This document shows positions 1 to 8,130 of a stretch of DNA of 64,000 bases, piece by piece (position 1 is the stretch's first letter; each line of letters begins with the position of its first letter). The position numbers were made by a program, and so were the translations under genes. The notes under the pieces are model-generated. The model did no database searches and was not told the DNA's origin. It worked only from the letters and a program-made list of their open reading frames with translations. This DNA comes from an uncultured Collinsella sp. (GTDB taxonomy: Bacteria; Actinomycetota; Coriobacteriia; Coriobacteriales; Coriobacteriaceae): assembly GCA_958443265.1 (NCBI GenBank), contig CAUCKA010000006.1:1-64000 (forward strand), in the 5' to 3' direction.

Positions 1-146
1 CGGACCGAGCGGCCAAACGGCGCGCCGGGCTCCGCATCGGCAGCAACGGCCACGGACGGATAGCTCACCAGCTGCTCGATATCGGCGACGACATCCTCCC
101 AGACCTCGTCGACGTACTCGGCAACGCTCTGCTCCACCTGATTCAT
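1..146 (-). CDS. M20-family dipeptidase (PepV/Sapep type), N-terminal fragment
   Basis: Only the first 48 codons lie in the window; the gene runs off the left edge. The ATG at 144-146 follows a strong ribosome binding site (AAGGAGGTCGTCC on the minus strand). The visible peptide contains VWEDVVADIEQLVSYPSV followed by EPGAPFG, which matches the N-terminal helix and substrate-side loop of manganese- or zinc-dependent M20 dipeptidases of the PepV/Sapep group. These enzymes cleave short peptides in the cytoplasm as the last step of peptide use. The metal ligands lie outside the window, so the assignment rests on the N-terminus only. Confidence 0.7.
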   Translation of the reverse strand, partial: MNQVEQSVAEYVDEVWEDVVADIEQLVSYPSVAVAADAEPGAPFGRSV

Positions 147-200
147 GGACGACCTCCTTACCAATGAGGGGCGAGCGTGCCCGCCCCTCACATCACATAC

Positions 201-863
201 TTATATAGCGAAAAGTTTAGCAAGCTCGGCCACCGAGTGCACCACCGCATCGGCGCCCGCGGCCTCGTGCTCCCCCGGCGCCGCCGCGCCCGAATAGATG
301 CCGATACACGGCACGCCCATCGCGTGCGCGCCCTCGACGTCGTTAAAGCGGTCGCCAATCATCACGGCATCGTCCGCGGTCGTGCCCAGGGCCGCCAGCG
401 CATCGCGGACCGAATCAGCCTTGGTCTCGCGTCCCTGCGAAGGGTTCATGCCAACCACGGCTTCGAACTGACAAAGCCCCAGTTCATGCACCATATCGAT
501 GCACTTCGCCTCCATGCGCGACGTCGCCACGGCCATACGCTTGCCCTGGGCGGCCAACCCATCCAGCAACTCAGGGATTCCATCGAACACGGGGTACTCT
601 TCCGGTCCCAGCTCGTCAAAAAAGGCACGGTACTCATCGGCCACCACCAGCGACTCCTCGCGCGAGAAGCCGTAAAAGTCGTGGAAGCTCTTCCACAGCG
701 GAGGCCCGATCATACGGCGCAAGTCACCCATCTGCGCCTCCGTAAACCCACGCGCAGCCAGCGTCTTGCGCGTCGAGGTCATCACCGCCCGACCCGTATC
801 GGCCACCGTGCCGTCAAAATCGAACAACACGACCGGCCGTTTGCCTATCTCCAACGCCTCCAT
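201..863 (-). CDS. HAD-superfamily phosphatase (phosphoglycolate phosphatase-like)
   Basis: A haloacid-dehalogenase family hydrolase of about 220 residues. Motif I, DFDGTVADTG, is near the N-terminus and carries the aspartate nucleophile and the general acid/base aspartate. A cap region follows. Motif II is near VATSR, and the C-terminal motif reads VMIGDRFNDVEGAHAMG, the Mg-binding GDxxxD signature. The family dephosphorylates small phosphosugars, nucleotides or phosphoglycolate in the cytosol; the substrate cannot be read from sequence. I chose the ATG at 861-863 because AGAGGA lies six bases upstream; an ATG at 869 sits directly on that site and an upstream start at 896 has none. It follows the same strand as the dipeptidase downstream, separated by about 55 bases. 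Confidence 0.85.
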   Translation of the reverse strand: MEALEIGKRPVVLFDFDGTVADTGRAVMTSTRKTLAARGFTEAQMGDLRRMIGPPLWKSFHDFYGFSREESLVVADEYRAFFDELGPEEYPVFDGIPELLDGLAAQGKRMAVATSRMEAKCIDMVHELGLCQFEAVVGMNPSQGRETKADSVRDALAALGTTADDAVMIGDRFNDVEGAHAMGVPCIGIYSGAAAPGEHEAAGADAVVHSVAELAKLFAI

Positions 864-1019
864 CGGCATTCCTCTTCCCCAGTTGACGATTTCCACACCG
901 ACACTTCAAACTGTTGACTATTCAACAATTGAACCTAGTACTGTGGAACGACTCTACTATACTTGTCGCACTTTGCTCTCAGAAGGCGGCGCGCAAGCGC
1001 CCCAACGAAAGGTGCAATT

Positions 1020-1880
1020 ATGTCTTTTGCCATCATAACCGACTCCACGTCGGACATCTCCCCTGCCCGCGCCCAAGAGCTCGGCATTTACGTGATTCCG
1101 CTGCATGTGATTATCGAGGGCGAGGACCTGCTCGACCAGGTGCAGATTACCGCCCAGGAATACGTCGCGCGCATGGCTGGCTCCGAGCAGCTGCCGCACA
1201 CCTCGCAGCCGAGCGCCGGCGAGTTTAAGGCGCTCTTTGACCGTGTGCGCGCCGACGGCCACGATAGCGCGATCTTTATCTCGCTGTGCAGCGAGTGGTC
1301 TGCCTGCTATTCCAACGCATGTCTGACGGCCGAGACCCACGAACTCGACGTGCGCTGCATCGACTCGCGCACCGGATCGGGCGCCGAAGGCCTGCTGGTG
1401 GAGTACGCGCTCGCCATGCGCGAGGACGGCCGCAGCCTGGACGAGACCGAGGCGCAGATTCGCGCGACGCTGCCCGATGCCCACCTGCTGCTGATTCCCC
1501 GCACGCTCGAGAACCTTGTTAAGAACGGCCGCGCGCCCAAGCTTGCCGGCCACCTCACGCAGATGCTCAACATTCGCCTGGCCGTTTCGCCGGAGTGGAA
1601 ATCGGGCGAGATCAAAGTCATCAAAAAGGGCCGCGGCGCCAAGCGCATCGTTGCGAACACCATGTCCGATTGCCTCGCATTTTTGGCCGAGCATCCGGGC
1701 GCGAGCGTACGCGTGCTCACAACCGGCGCCGCCGAGGAGCAGGAGCTCGTCAACCAAGCACTCGCAGGCCAGGACTACGTAGACGCCGGCACCGGCCCCA
1801 TCGGCTGCACCATCGCCACCCACGTAGGCGTCGACGCCATCGCCATCAGTTACTGCCCCCGCTACCAACCTGCCAATTAG
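1020..1880 (+). CDS. DegV family fatty-acid-binding protein (copy 1)
   Basis: A 286-residue DegV protein. The N-terminus IITDSTSDISP is the family signature, followed by LPHTSQPSAGEF around residues 60-75 and a GLLVEYAL helix. DegV/FakB proteins bind one fatty acid and in Firmicutes present it to the FakA kinase for phospholipid synthesis. No kinase gene is visible here, so only lipid binding can be inferred. The ATG at 1020 has an AAAGG site upstream; frames extending further upstream lack a ribosome binding site and family similarity. A second DegV lies at 21773-22663 on the opposite strand. The two share the fold but differ widely in sequence, suggesting different lipid preferences. Confidence 0.9.
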   Translation: MSFAIITDSTSDISPARAQELGIYVIPLHVIIEGEDLLDQVQITAQEYVARMAGSEQLPHTSQPSAGEFKALFDRVRADGHDSAIFISLCSEWSACYSNACLTAETHELDVRCIDSRTGSGAEGLLVEYALAMREDGRSLDETEAQIRATLPDAHLLLIPRTLENLVKNGRAPKLAGHLTQMLNIRLAVSPEWKSGEIKVIKKGRGAKRIVANTMSDCLAFLAEHPGASVRVLTTGAAEEQELVNQALAGQDYVDAGTGPIGCTIATHVGVDAIAISYCPRYQPAN

Positions 1881-1895
1881 GGCCACCCATATCAC

Positions 1896-1958
1896 TTGCG
1901 GTGAAATAGGGACTGTTTTTGGCTTATCAGCCGCAAATCAATCCCTATTCCACCGCAA
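1896..1958. repeat. Imperfect inverted repeat between convergent genes
   Basis: The arms TTGCGGTGAAATAGGGA (1896-1912) and TCCCTATTCCACCGCAA (1942-1958) pair over 17 bases with one mismatch, around a 29-base loop containing a T-run. It lies between the convergent degV and yafQ genes, so it could end transcription from either side. It may equally be one of the structured intergenic repeats found elsewhere in the window. Confidence 0.7.
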
Positions 1959-1973
1959 CTTAGAAATCGGCAA

Positions 1974-2282
1974 TCAGCCCTGCGGGCCCTGGAATAGTTC
2001 CTCATGCGAGCCCATTCTGACCAGCCGGATCACAGGATTAGTCTTATGCGGCAAGTAGAGAACGACCACATCGACCAAGCCATCGGATAGATGGAAATCG
2101 ATGTGGCCGTTGTAGTTGCCGCCCGGGTTTGAAAGCTCGTGGGCACCATATTCCGCGGGAAGCGAGCCGTGAGCCGCAAGCTCTGCGACCGCCGCCTTAA
2201 ACTCGGTTTTTAGCTGCGGATGGATGCGCATCGTCCGTTTGTAATCCGCCTTAAACTGAGCCTCGACCTTAATCTCAAACAT
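1974..2282 (-). CDS. yafQ: YafQ-family mRNA interferase toxin (RelE/ParE fold)
   Basis: A 102-residue type II toxin. The pattern FKADYKRTMRIHP at the N-terminus, the central GNYNGHIDFHL and the C-terminal VRMGSHEELF match YafQ. In that family histidines in the DxH and terminal xSH positions take part in mRNA cleavage on the ribosome. It lies two bases downstream of its antitoxin gene, the usual antitoxin-first order with translational coupling. The family is bound and silenced by a DinJ/RelB antitoxin, and the complex represses the shared promoter. The length is normal and no damage is seen, so the pair is probably functional. Confidence 0.88.
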   Translation of the reverse strand: MFEIKVEAQFKADYKRTMRIHPQLKTEFKAAVAELAAHGSLPAEYGAHELSNPGGNYNGHIDFHLSDGLVDVVVLYLPHKTNPVIRLVRMGSHEELFQGPQG

Positions 2283-2284
2283 CG

Positions 2285-2584
2285 CTAGTCCTCATCGAGG
2301 AATGATATAAGCTCATCAGCGTTATTGAATGACGGGCTGTCGTCCGGCAGAATCCCCAACTCATGAGCTTCGGCGATCACCATGGCACGCCTCGTTGCCT
2401 CGTTGGGCACCTCCGCCCTTCCTACGATCTCAAAAGGAATCTTTCGTTGATTTACCAGCTGCCGAACAGCAAGGTTGAGATACGAATTGAGACTCAGACC
2501 AACCGTATCCAAGAACTCAGTCGCCTGTTCCTTGAGCCCCTCTTCGATGCGAACCGTCGTAGGCTTAACCGTTGCAGTAGACAT
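2285..2584 (-). CDS. dinJ: RelB/DinJ-family antitoxin
   Basis: A 99-residue antitoxin. The N-terminal part, TVRIEEGLKEQATEFLDTVG then LSLNSYLNLAVRQLV, is a ribbon-helix-helix DNA-binding domain. The acidic C-terminus, ending ADELISFLDED, would wrap the toxin. The start at 2584 is preceded by a strong GAGGAGGT site. Three copies of a GCATCAGTAT-type half-palindrome lie just upstream (2610-2664), fitting an autorepressed operon. The toxin gene follows with a two-base gap. Confidence 0.9.
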   Translation of the reverse strand: MSTATVKPTTVRIEEGLKEQATEFLDTVGLSLNSYLNLAVRQLVNQRKIPFEIVGRAEVPNEATRRAMVIAEAHELGILPDDSPSFNNADELISFLDED

Positions 2585-2609
2585 ACGCGACCTCCTCGCC
2601 TCGTCTTTT

Positions 2610-2664
2610 GCATCAGTATACCCAGTTTAGATGGCATACTGATGTTAAATAGCATCAGTATGCC
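2610..2664 (-). promoter_or_regulatory. Operator array of the dinJ-yafQ operon
   Basis: Three related half-sites occur upstream of the antitoxin: GCATCAGTATACC (2610-2622), its inverse GGCATACTGATG (2633-2644), and GCATCAGTATGCC (2652-2664). The second and third form a palindrome with a short AT-rich centre. Ribbon-helix-helix antitoxins commonly bind such sites cooperatively with the toxin. The function is inferred from position and symmetry. Confidence 0.75.
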
Positions 2665-2696
2665 GTTCACATTACTATAACAACAGTCACAGCACC

Positions 2697-3455
2697 CTAC
2701 ATCAGCCCGCTCAGGGCAATGTCGACGGCCTCGTTGAGGTCGTCGGTGATGTGCACAAGCTCCGGATCGAGCGGGCTAATCATATCGGCGTCCATCACCG
2801 GGCCGTTGAGCCAGTCGAACAGACCCTGCCAGTACTCGGTGCCCACCAGCACGAGCGGCATGCGCTTTACCTTGTGCGTCTGCACCAGCGTGAGCACCTC
2901 GAACATCTCGTCGAGCGTGCCAAACCCGCCGGGAAACACAATAGCGCCCGAGCTGTATTTGACGAACATAGTCTTGCGCACAAAGAAGTAACGGAAGTCC
3001 ATGCCAAGGTTCACGTATTTGTTGAGCCCGTGCTCGTGCGGAAGCTCGATACCCAAGCCGACCGACTTGCCGTTGACACTCGCCGCTCCCCTGTTAGCCG
3101 CCTCCATGACGCCGGGACCGCCACCGGTGATAACCGCCACGCCGCGCTGGGCGATCTTGCGACCGACCGTGCGCGCGGCCTTGTAGAGCGGATCGGTCTT
3201 GGGCGTGCGGGCGCTGCCGAAGATGGTCACTGCAGGACCAAGCTCGGCAAGCGCGCCAAAACCATCGACAAACTCTGCCTGAATGCGCAGCACGCGCCAC
3301 GGATCGGCATGCAGCCAGTCGGTCGACTCCTCGGGCGCCAGCAAGTTGGCATAGGTGTTGTCCTTAGGAATCATGGGGCCGCGCATGACCACGGGGCCGC
3401 GGCGGTACGTCTCGTCGTAGGCAGGCTCGCCCTCGACGTTTTCATTCTTAATCAT
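2697..3455 (-). CDS. LOG-family protein (TIGR00730-type nucleotide phosphoribohydrolase)
   Basis: A 252-residue protein with the LOG/lysine-decarboxylase-like fold. Signature motifs are TIFGSAR, TGGGPGVMEAANRG and FPGGFGTLDEMFE; the last is the PGGxGTxxE motif that binds the phosphoribosyl group. Characterised members release the base from nucleoside monophosphates such as cytokinin precursors; in bacteria the substrate is often unknown. The ATG at 3453-3455 follows AGGAG at six bases. An upstream extension exists but would translate through a terminator-like hairpin. The N-terminal 40 residues (YDETYRRGPVVMRGPMIPK) are longer than in minimal LOG proteins, as in the larger actinobacterial type. 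It lies downstream of tgt on the same strand. Confidence 0.88.
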   Translation of the reverse strand: MIKNENVEGEPAYDETYRRGPVVMRGPMIPKDNTYANLLAPEESTDWLHADPWRVLRIQAEFVDGFGALAELGPAVTIFGSARTPKTDPLYKAARTVGRKIAQRGVAVITGGGPGVMEAANRGAASVNGKSVGLGIELPHEHGLNKYVNLGMDFRYFFVRKTMFVKYSSGAIVFPGGFGTLDEMFEVLTLVQTHKVKRMPLVLVGTEYWQGLFDWLNGPVMDADMISPLDPELVHITDDLNEAVDIALSGLM

Positions 3456-3470
3456 GGGTACTCCTATCGA

Positions 3471-3519
3471 GAAAAAGAAAAACGGGCGGGGTCGACGCCA
3501 TGCGCCAAACACCCGCCCG
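3471..3519 (-). terminator. Intrinsic terminator or attenuator directly upstream of the LOG gene
   Basis: On the minus strand CGGGCGGG pairs with CCCGCCCG around a 21-base loop and is followed at once by TTTTTCTTTTTC. It lies about 150 bases past the tgt stop and only about 16 bases before the LOG start, overlapping the region just ahead of its ribosome binding site. A promoter cannot fit after it, so LOG transcription must read through it. Confidence 0.7.
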
Positions 3520-3668
3520 AACATCAACTATTCGGTATGGTACCCACGATGCATCAAGTGCTTGCAAGCTATCGGTCATCGGTCGCGCAGACGGTGTTAG
3601 CGAACGTGATGACCGGCCGGCGCTCGTCCCTTGCCGTTGCCCGCGCTTTGCAAGCGCCCGCGCCGCTC

Positions 3669-4808
3669 TTAGTAGTCCACCGCCGCAGGGCTGTTCATCC
3701 AGTCGCTCACAAACGCGCCGTAGCGGCCCTCGATAATGGCCTGGCGGGCGCGCTGCATAAGGTTGAGCAGGTAGTAGATGTTGTGCATCGAAAGCAGAAT
3801 GCCGCCGAGCATCTCCTTCTGCGTGACCATGTGGCGGATGAGCGCACGGCTGTAACCGCCCGTGCACACCGGGCAGGTGCAGGTGGGATCGATGGGGCCG
3901 TCGTCGTGCGCAAAGCGAGCGTTGCGGAAGTTGAGGCGACCCTCGCTAGAGAATGCCGTGCCCATGCGGCCGGTGCGCGTCGGCAGCACGCAGTCGAACA
4001 TGTCGATGCCCACGCCCACGCCGCGCACGAGCGTGGTGGGGTTGCCGACACCCATCAGGTAGCGCGGCTTATGCTTGGGCATGTACTCGCTCACGAGCGG
4101 CGCCAGGGTCTCGAACATGGTCTCGTGATCCTCGCCCACCGAATAGCCACCGATACCATAGCCCGGGAAGTCGCCGCACTCCTCCAGATGGCGCAGCGAA
4201 CGCAGGCGCAGATCCAGGTGCATGCCGCCCTGAACGATACCAAAGAGCGCCTGGTCATCGCGGGTATGCGCCTTATAGCAGCGCTCGGCCCACATACTCG
4301 ACAGCTCCACGGCGCGCTCGACATAGGCACGCGTGGCGGGATAGCCGGGGCACTGATCGAGCTGCATGCAGATGTCGGAGCCGAGCTTCATGGCGATCTC
4401 CATGTTGTCCTCGGGTGTCCAGAACACGTGGCGGCCGTCGTAATCGTTGACGATAAAGCGCACGCCCTCGTCGGTGAGCTTAACGGCGTCGTTATGGCTA
4501 AAGACCTGGAATCCGCCCGAGTCGGTGAGGATGGGGCCGTGCCAGTTCATAAACTTGTGCAGGCCGCCCAGCTCGGCGATGGTATCCTCGCCGGGACGCA
4601 TGGACAGGTGATAGGTGTTGGCAAGCACGATCTGGGCGCCGAGCTGCTTGACGGTCTCGGTGGGAATACCCTTGACGTTTGCCTTGGTGCCCACGGGCAT
4701 AAAGATCGGCGTCTCGATGTCGCCGTGCGGGGTATGCAGCACGCCGGCACGCGCGTGCGTTGTCGGATCCTCGGCGATCAGGTCGAATTTAAAAAGGCTC
4801 TGGTCCAT
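3669..4808 (-). CDS. tgt: tRNA-guanine transglycosylase
   Basis: A 379-residue TGT that exchanges guanine 34 for preQ1 in tRNAs with GUN anticodons, a step of queuosine formation. The catalytic aspartate lies in TDSGGFQVFS (D96) and the nucleophile in DMFDCVLPTRTGR, about residue 270. The zinc site is CTCPVC plus a downstream cysteine/histidine in the RALIRHM region. Substrate loops GIVQGG and GYSVGE are intact. The usual MAFDEC recognition loop reads MQLDQCPGYPATR, a modest change. Two other queuosine genes, queA and queH, are in the window but not in one operon with it. The start at 4808 is preceded by AGGAG. Confidence 0.95.
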   Translation of the reverse strand: MDQSLFKFDLIAEDPTTHARAGVLHTPHGDIETPIFMPVGTKANVKGIPTETVKQLGAQIVLANTYHLSMRPGEDTIAELGGLHKFMNWHGPILTDSGGFQVFSHNDAVKLTDEGVRFIVNDYDGRHVFWTPEDNMEIAMKLGSDICMQLDQCPGYPATRAYVERAVELSSMWAERCYKAHTRDDQALFGIVQGGMHLDLRLRSLRHLEECGDFPGYGIGGYSVGEDHETMFETLAPLVSEYMPKHKPRYLMGVGNPTTLVRGVGVGIDMFDCVLPTRTGRMGTAFSSEGRLNFRNARFAHDDGPIDPTCTCPVCTGGYSRALIRHMVTQKEMLGGILLSMHNIYYLLNLMQRARQAIIEGRYGAFVSDWMNSPAAVDY

Positions 4809-4914
4809 AAACTGGAACTCCTTGGTTGCGGTTCATACGCAGACCATTATACGAGCAACCATCGAACCGCACCGACTCGACAGAAACTAGTGCATTTGGA
4901 TCAGGCTCCCACGC

Positions 4915-4997
4915 TAGTCGTTGGGGACATTCTTCAGCGCCATCTTGCAAAGGAGTGTCCCTTTCGACTAGTCATTTAAGAACGTCCCCAACGACTA
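4915..4997. repeat. Inverted repeat with GGGGAC/GTCCCC arms
   Basis: Arms TAGTCGTTGGGGACATTCTT (4915-4934) and its near-perfect complement (4978-4997) pair over 20 bases with one mismatch. The inner part contains AAGGAGTGTCCC. A related string, AAGGAGTGTCCCC followed by AAGGAACGTCCCC, occurs at 8074-8115, again just before a structured repeat. The two element types therefore seem to travel together in intergenic DNA. No coding potential was seen. Confidence 0.7.
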
Positions 4998-5018
4998 CTT
5001 TTCGCCAGCAACGCAAAC

Positions 5019-5184
5019 GCCGACGCTTTGGCACCGTCAGCGAGCGCCGCCCAGAGCGAACAAGTTGGCATGAAAAAGGCAAGGCATAGACCTTCTGGTC
5101 ATGCCTTGCCTTTTGAATGACAAGTTGTCGCTCTGGGCGGCGCGCAGCGTCGGCTGGTCCGCCGTTCGTTAGAACGGCGGAACC
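5019..5184. repeat. Structured intergenic repeat, copy A (nested stems)
   Basis: Three nested stems can be read. GCCGACGCT (5019-5027) pairs with 5146-5154. GCGCCGCCCAGAGCGA (5044-5059) pairs perfectly with 5128-5143. An inner hairpin (5074-5114) has 18 pairs, one bulged A and a TTCT loop. A separate 9-pair hairpin CCGCCGTTC/GAACGGCGG follows (5159-5180). Copies B (8131-8298) and C (55622-55771) share GTCAGCGA, the inner-loop hairpin, GCAGCGTC and the terminal hairpin. It fills the gap between tgt and the SDR gene together with the repeat at 4915. No protein is encoded. Confidence 0.8.
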
Positions 5185-5197
5185 TGAGACGTAACCC

Positions 5198-5998
5198 CTA
5201 AGGCCGCTGGCCCATGCCACCCTCGAGGGTGACAGTCTCGCCGTTCATGTACTTAAAGTCGGGACCGCAGAGCTGAACGACAACGCGGCCGATTTCCTTC
5301 TCGACGTCGCCGTAGTGGCCTGCCGGCGGCATGTGGACATTGGCCTTGAACGCCTCGGGATAGGCATCCTGGAAGTTCTCGAGCGCAGCGGTCCAAGCAA
5401 GCGGACAAACGATATTGACGTTGATGCCGTCCTTGCCCCACTCGTTGGCGGCAACGCGAGTCAGGCCGCGGATGCCCTCCTTGGCGGCAGCATAGCTGCA
5501 CTGGCCATAGTTGCCAAACAGGCCGGCGCCCGAAGCAAAGTTGACCACGGAGCCCTTGGTCTCCTTCAGGTGCGGATAGGCCTTCTGCATGTACAGGTAG
5601 GTGGCATACAGGCCAGAGTAAATGGCCAGGTTAAACTGATCCATGGTGTGATCGGCGATGGTAACGCCCGAAGCGCTGGCCTGAGCATTGTTGACGACGG
5701 CGTCGATGCGACCGAACTCCTCAATCGCTTTGTCGATAACGTTCTGCACGACGGCCTCGTTGTCCTGGCCGGCCGAGACATCGGCCTGAACAGGCAGAAC
5801 CTTGACGCCGTACTCGGCCTCGAGGGATTCCTTGGCGGCCTCGAGCTTGGCAACGTTGCGGCCGGTGATGACGAGGTTCGCGCCCTCCTTGGCAAAAGCG
5901 ATATCGATGCCGTAACCGATGGAGCCAGCGGAGCCGTCCTTGAGCGTGGCCTTGCCGCCGCCGGTGACGATCACGGTCTTACCAGTGAAAAGTCCCAT
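5198..5998 (-). CDS. Short-chain dehydrogenase, 12alpha-hydroxysteroid dehydrogenase-like
   Basis: A 266-residue classical SDR. The cofactor site is TGGGK...GSIGYGI (residues 12-31), then NNAQASASG (103-111). The catalytic set is S156 in NFASGAG, Y169 and K173 in SYAAAKEG. From memory, long stretches such as IYSGLYATY, NFASGAGLFGN, GQCSYAAAKEGIRGL and the terminal LEGGMGQRP match gut clostridial NADP-dependent 12alpha-hydroxysteroid dehydrogenases, which oxidise the 12-hydroxyl of cholate. That substrate is an inference from remembered similarity. The arginine after TG (TGRN, residues 46-47) fits NADPH use. Relative to those enzymes there is an insertion (ATLKDGSA) in the glycine loop. The ATG at 5998 follows AAAGGA. 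It appears monocistronic. Confidence 0.7.
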   Translation of the reverse strand: MGLFTGKTVIVTGGGKATLKDGSAGSIGYGIDIAFAKEGANLVITGRNVAKLEAAKESLEAEYGVKVLPVQADVSAGQDNEAVVQNVIDKAIEEFGRIDAVVNNAQASASGVTIADHTMDQFNLAIYSGLYATYLYMQKAYPHLKETKGSVVNFASGAGLFGNYGQCSYAAAKEGIRGLTRVAANEWGKDGINVNIVCPLAWTAALENFQDAYPEAFKANVHMPPAGHYGDVEKEIGRVVVQLCGPDFKYMNGETVTLEGGMGQRP

Positions 5999-6286
5999 AC
6001 AAAGTCCTTTCAAATCGCGACGGGCCCACCCGCCGACTGCGCGCATCCAACTTCACGCGCCAAAAGCTGAAATGCAACTTTAGCGGGTTCAAGTGAAAAA
6101 TAAAGCCCATGGGAGGCGAACGGTGCAACGTCTTTCGGCGAAGGGAATGTCAAGCACGAACTGGACAAGGAGGCCGAATTTTTGTCAGCCAAACGAGCCA
6201 TCGAACACGTTTTGAAACTTTGCTGCGGCGCGCGGGATGTCGGCGCGAGACCTTATCATAGGGTGACAAACAACGATGAGGAGCAC

Positions 6287-8056
6287 ATGCCTATGACAGA
6301 CGAGCTGGACCCCCAGACTCAACAGCATATTGATGATTCCGCAGACGTCACCGCAGATGCTGATGCTGTGACCTGCGATGATATTGACCTCGACGACCCC
6401 ATCTTGGACGAAAGCGCTACGGCGGAAACCCCTGGCGCCGAAGATGCAGGCGAGCAAAACGACGATGCACCCGCTCAGGACGACGACCCCGTACAGGATG
6501 CCGCTCCGCAAGCTGCGGGCCCTATCGAGGTGTCTTCGGAAGAAGAGCTCGACGCCGTCATGGACTCCATGATGGATGCCGTCAAAGCGATGAAAGACGC
6601 CGTGGCCGACGCTGACGTTGACGCCGAGGAAGAGGAGGCTGCCGAGGCGGCCTCGACCTTTGTACCCGGCGAGACTCCGGTTGCCGACCAGGGCAGCACC
6701 ATGCCCTCGTTTCTGCAGCTCGAGCATCCCACGATTGGCGCCGATGCGGTCGACCCGCACGCAGCAGGCTTTTCTGTGGTCGAGGGCGGCACCGGCAACA
6801 TCTCCGTGCCGCAGGCTGCCGATGCGGATGCTGCTGACACCGCTCGCCCGACCGCCTCGCACTCCCCTGCCGCGAACCGCGATCTGGGGACCGCTGTCTC
6901 GAACACCGCGAACGCCGTGGGCACCTTTATTGCCCAGGGCGCCTCGGCCATGCGCGAGATGAATGCCGCGAAAAAGGCACTTGCCGATGCCCGCGCTCAC
7001 CTGGCCGAACTTGAGCAGCGCATTGCCGATCAGGCCGAGGAGCTCGAGACGCGCCAGGATATCGCAGGCCGCTACGACCAGATCGTCGCCGACCAGCGCC
7101 AGGCGATTGCCACGGCCCAAAAGACTGCAGCGGCCGCCGAGATTGACCGTGATGCCCACGCCGCCAAGGCAACAGAGCTCAAGGGTCAGCTCGAACAAAT
7201 GAAAACAGAGGATGACGCGGCTGAGCTCCGCCTGAAGGCCGCGCTCGACGCCGTGGAGGCCCGCGAGGCGAGCTCGCGCGAGACCGGCAACCGCCTCGTT
7301 CGACGTCTTGAGGATTCCAAGCGCATCCGCGACAAGGTGAAGGCCGAACGAGACGCCGGCATTGCGGCCGCACAACAAGCCGTCGACGCCACGCGCGCCC
7401 AGCTCGAGACGCTGCGTCATGAGTATGCCGAGCTGCAACGCAATCCCTCGGCAAATCCCGCCAACTATACGGTGCGCACCAGCGAACTCTCGATGCAGAT
7501 CTCCGACACGGCAGATGCCCTGCGTAAAGCCGAAGAAGATGTCCCGCGCATCACCGCCGACCTTGAGCACTCACTTGCCGCAGCCGAGCAGGCCGTCGAG
7601 CAGGCTCAAGCCCCTATCGCTGACGCAAAACGCGCGCACCAAGCCGTGACGACCGAAGCCGATGCTGCGCGCGACGAGTTGCAGACGGCGAAGACTGCCG
7701 CCGCGACTCGTCAGCGCGAACTGCGCGAGAAGATCGCCGCCGAGGACAAGGCGCGCCGCGACCAGGAGCAGACCATCGCCAACGCCCAAGCAGATGTCGC
7801 ACATGCGCAGTCGATCATTGAACAGGCGACCGAGGTGCACGACCACCCAGAGATCACTGAGTCGCTTGCAGGGTCCTTGGCCCGAGACAAAGCCGAACAC
7901 GCCGAGACCGAGCGAGAAGTCGCCCAGCTCGAGGCCACCGAGGACGCGGTGCGCGAGCGTACCCGCGACTCGCGCATCAAATTCACCGGCGCCATCGTCT
8001 GCATCGTCGCCGCAATCTTGGTGATCATCCTGGTCTGGCTGTTCGCAAGCAAGTAA
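6287..8056 (+). CDS. Coiled-coil protein with acidic N-terminus and C-terminal membrane anchor
   Basis: I do not recognise a family for this 589-residue protein. Residues 1 to about 130 are strongly acidic and low in complexity, rich in Asp, Ala and Glu. A linker follows, then about 340 residues of Ala/Glu/Arg/Gln-rich heptad sequence (roughly 215-555) typical of a long coiled coil. The C-terminus ends with one hydrophobic segment, FTGAIVCIVAAILVIILVWL, and a short basic tail, so it is probably a tail-anchored membrane protein with the coiled coil in the cytoplasm. The ATG at 6287 follows GAGGAGCAC. It stands alone, divergent from the SDR gene. A role in cell structure or envelope organisation is possible but not shown. 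Confidence 0.8.
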   Translation: MPMTDELDPQTQQHIDDSADVTADADAVTCDDIDLDDPILDESATAETPGAEDAGEQNDDAPAQDDDPVQDAAPQAAGPIEVSSEEELDAVMDSMMDAVKAMKDAVADADVDAEEEEAAEAASTFVPGETPVADQGSTMPSFLQLEHPTIGADAVDPHAAGFSVVEGGTGNISVPQAADADAADTARPTASHSPAANRDLGTAVSNTANAVGTFIAQGASAMREMNAAKKALADARAHLAELEQRIADQAEELETRQDIAGRYDQIVADQRQAIATAQKTAAAAEIDRDAHAAKATELKGQLEQMKTEDDAAELRLKAALDAVEAREASSRETGNRLVRRLEDSKRIRDKVKAERDAGIAAAQQAVDATRAQLETLRHEYAELQRNPSANPANYTVRTSELSMQISDTADALRKAEEDVPRITADLEHSLAAAEQAVEQAQAPIADAKRAHQAVTTEADAARDELQTAKTAAATRQRELREKIAAEDKARRDQEQTIANAQADVAHAQSIIEQATEVHDHPEITESLAGSLARDKAEHAETEREVAQLEATEDAVRERTRDSRIKFTGAIVCIVAAILVIILVWLFASK

Positions 8057-8130
8057 CCACTCCCCAAAGACTACAAGGAGTGTCCCCAGGTGCCGGCACA
8101 TAAGGAACGTCCCCAAGTGCCAACAACGGC

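Noticed and set aside
2751..4979. A 742-codon open frame on the plus strand opposite the LOG and tgt genes
   Set aside because: It is antisense to two genes with complete catalytic motifs. Its Arg/His/Val/Ala-rich product is typical of a shadow frame in high-GC DNA, and it has no ribosome binding site or family motif.
6185..7570. A 461-codon minus-strand frame opposite the coiled-coil protein
   Set aside because: It mirrors the repetitive codon pattern of the coiled coil. The plus-strand frame has a ribosome binding site and a coherent heptad and membrane layout.
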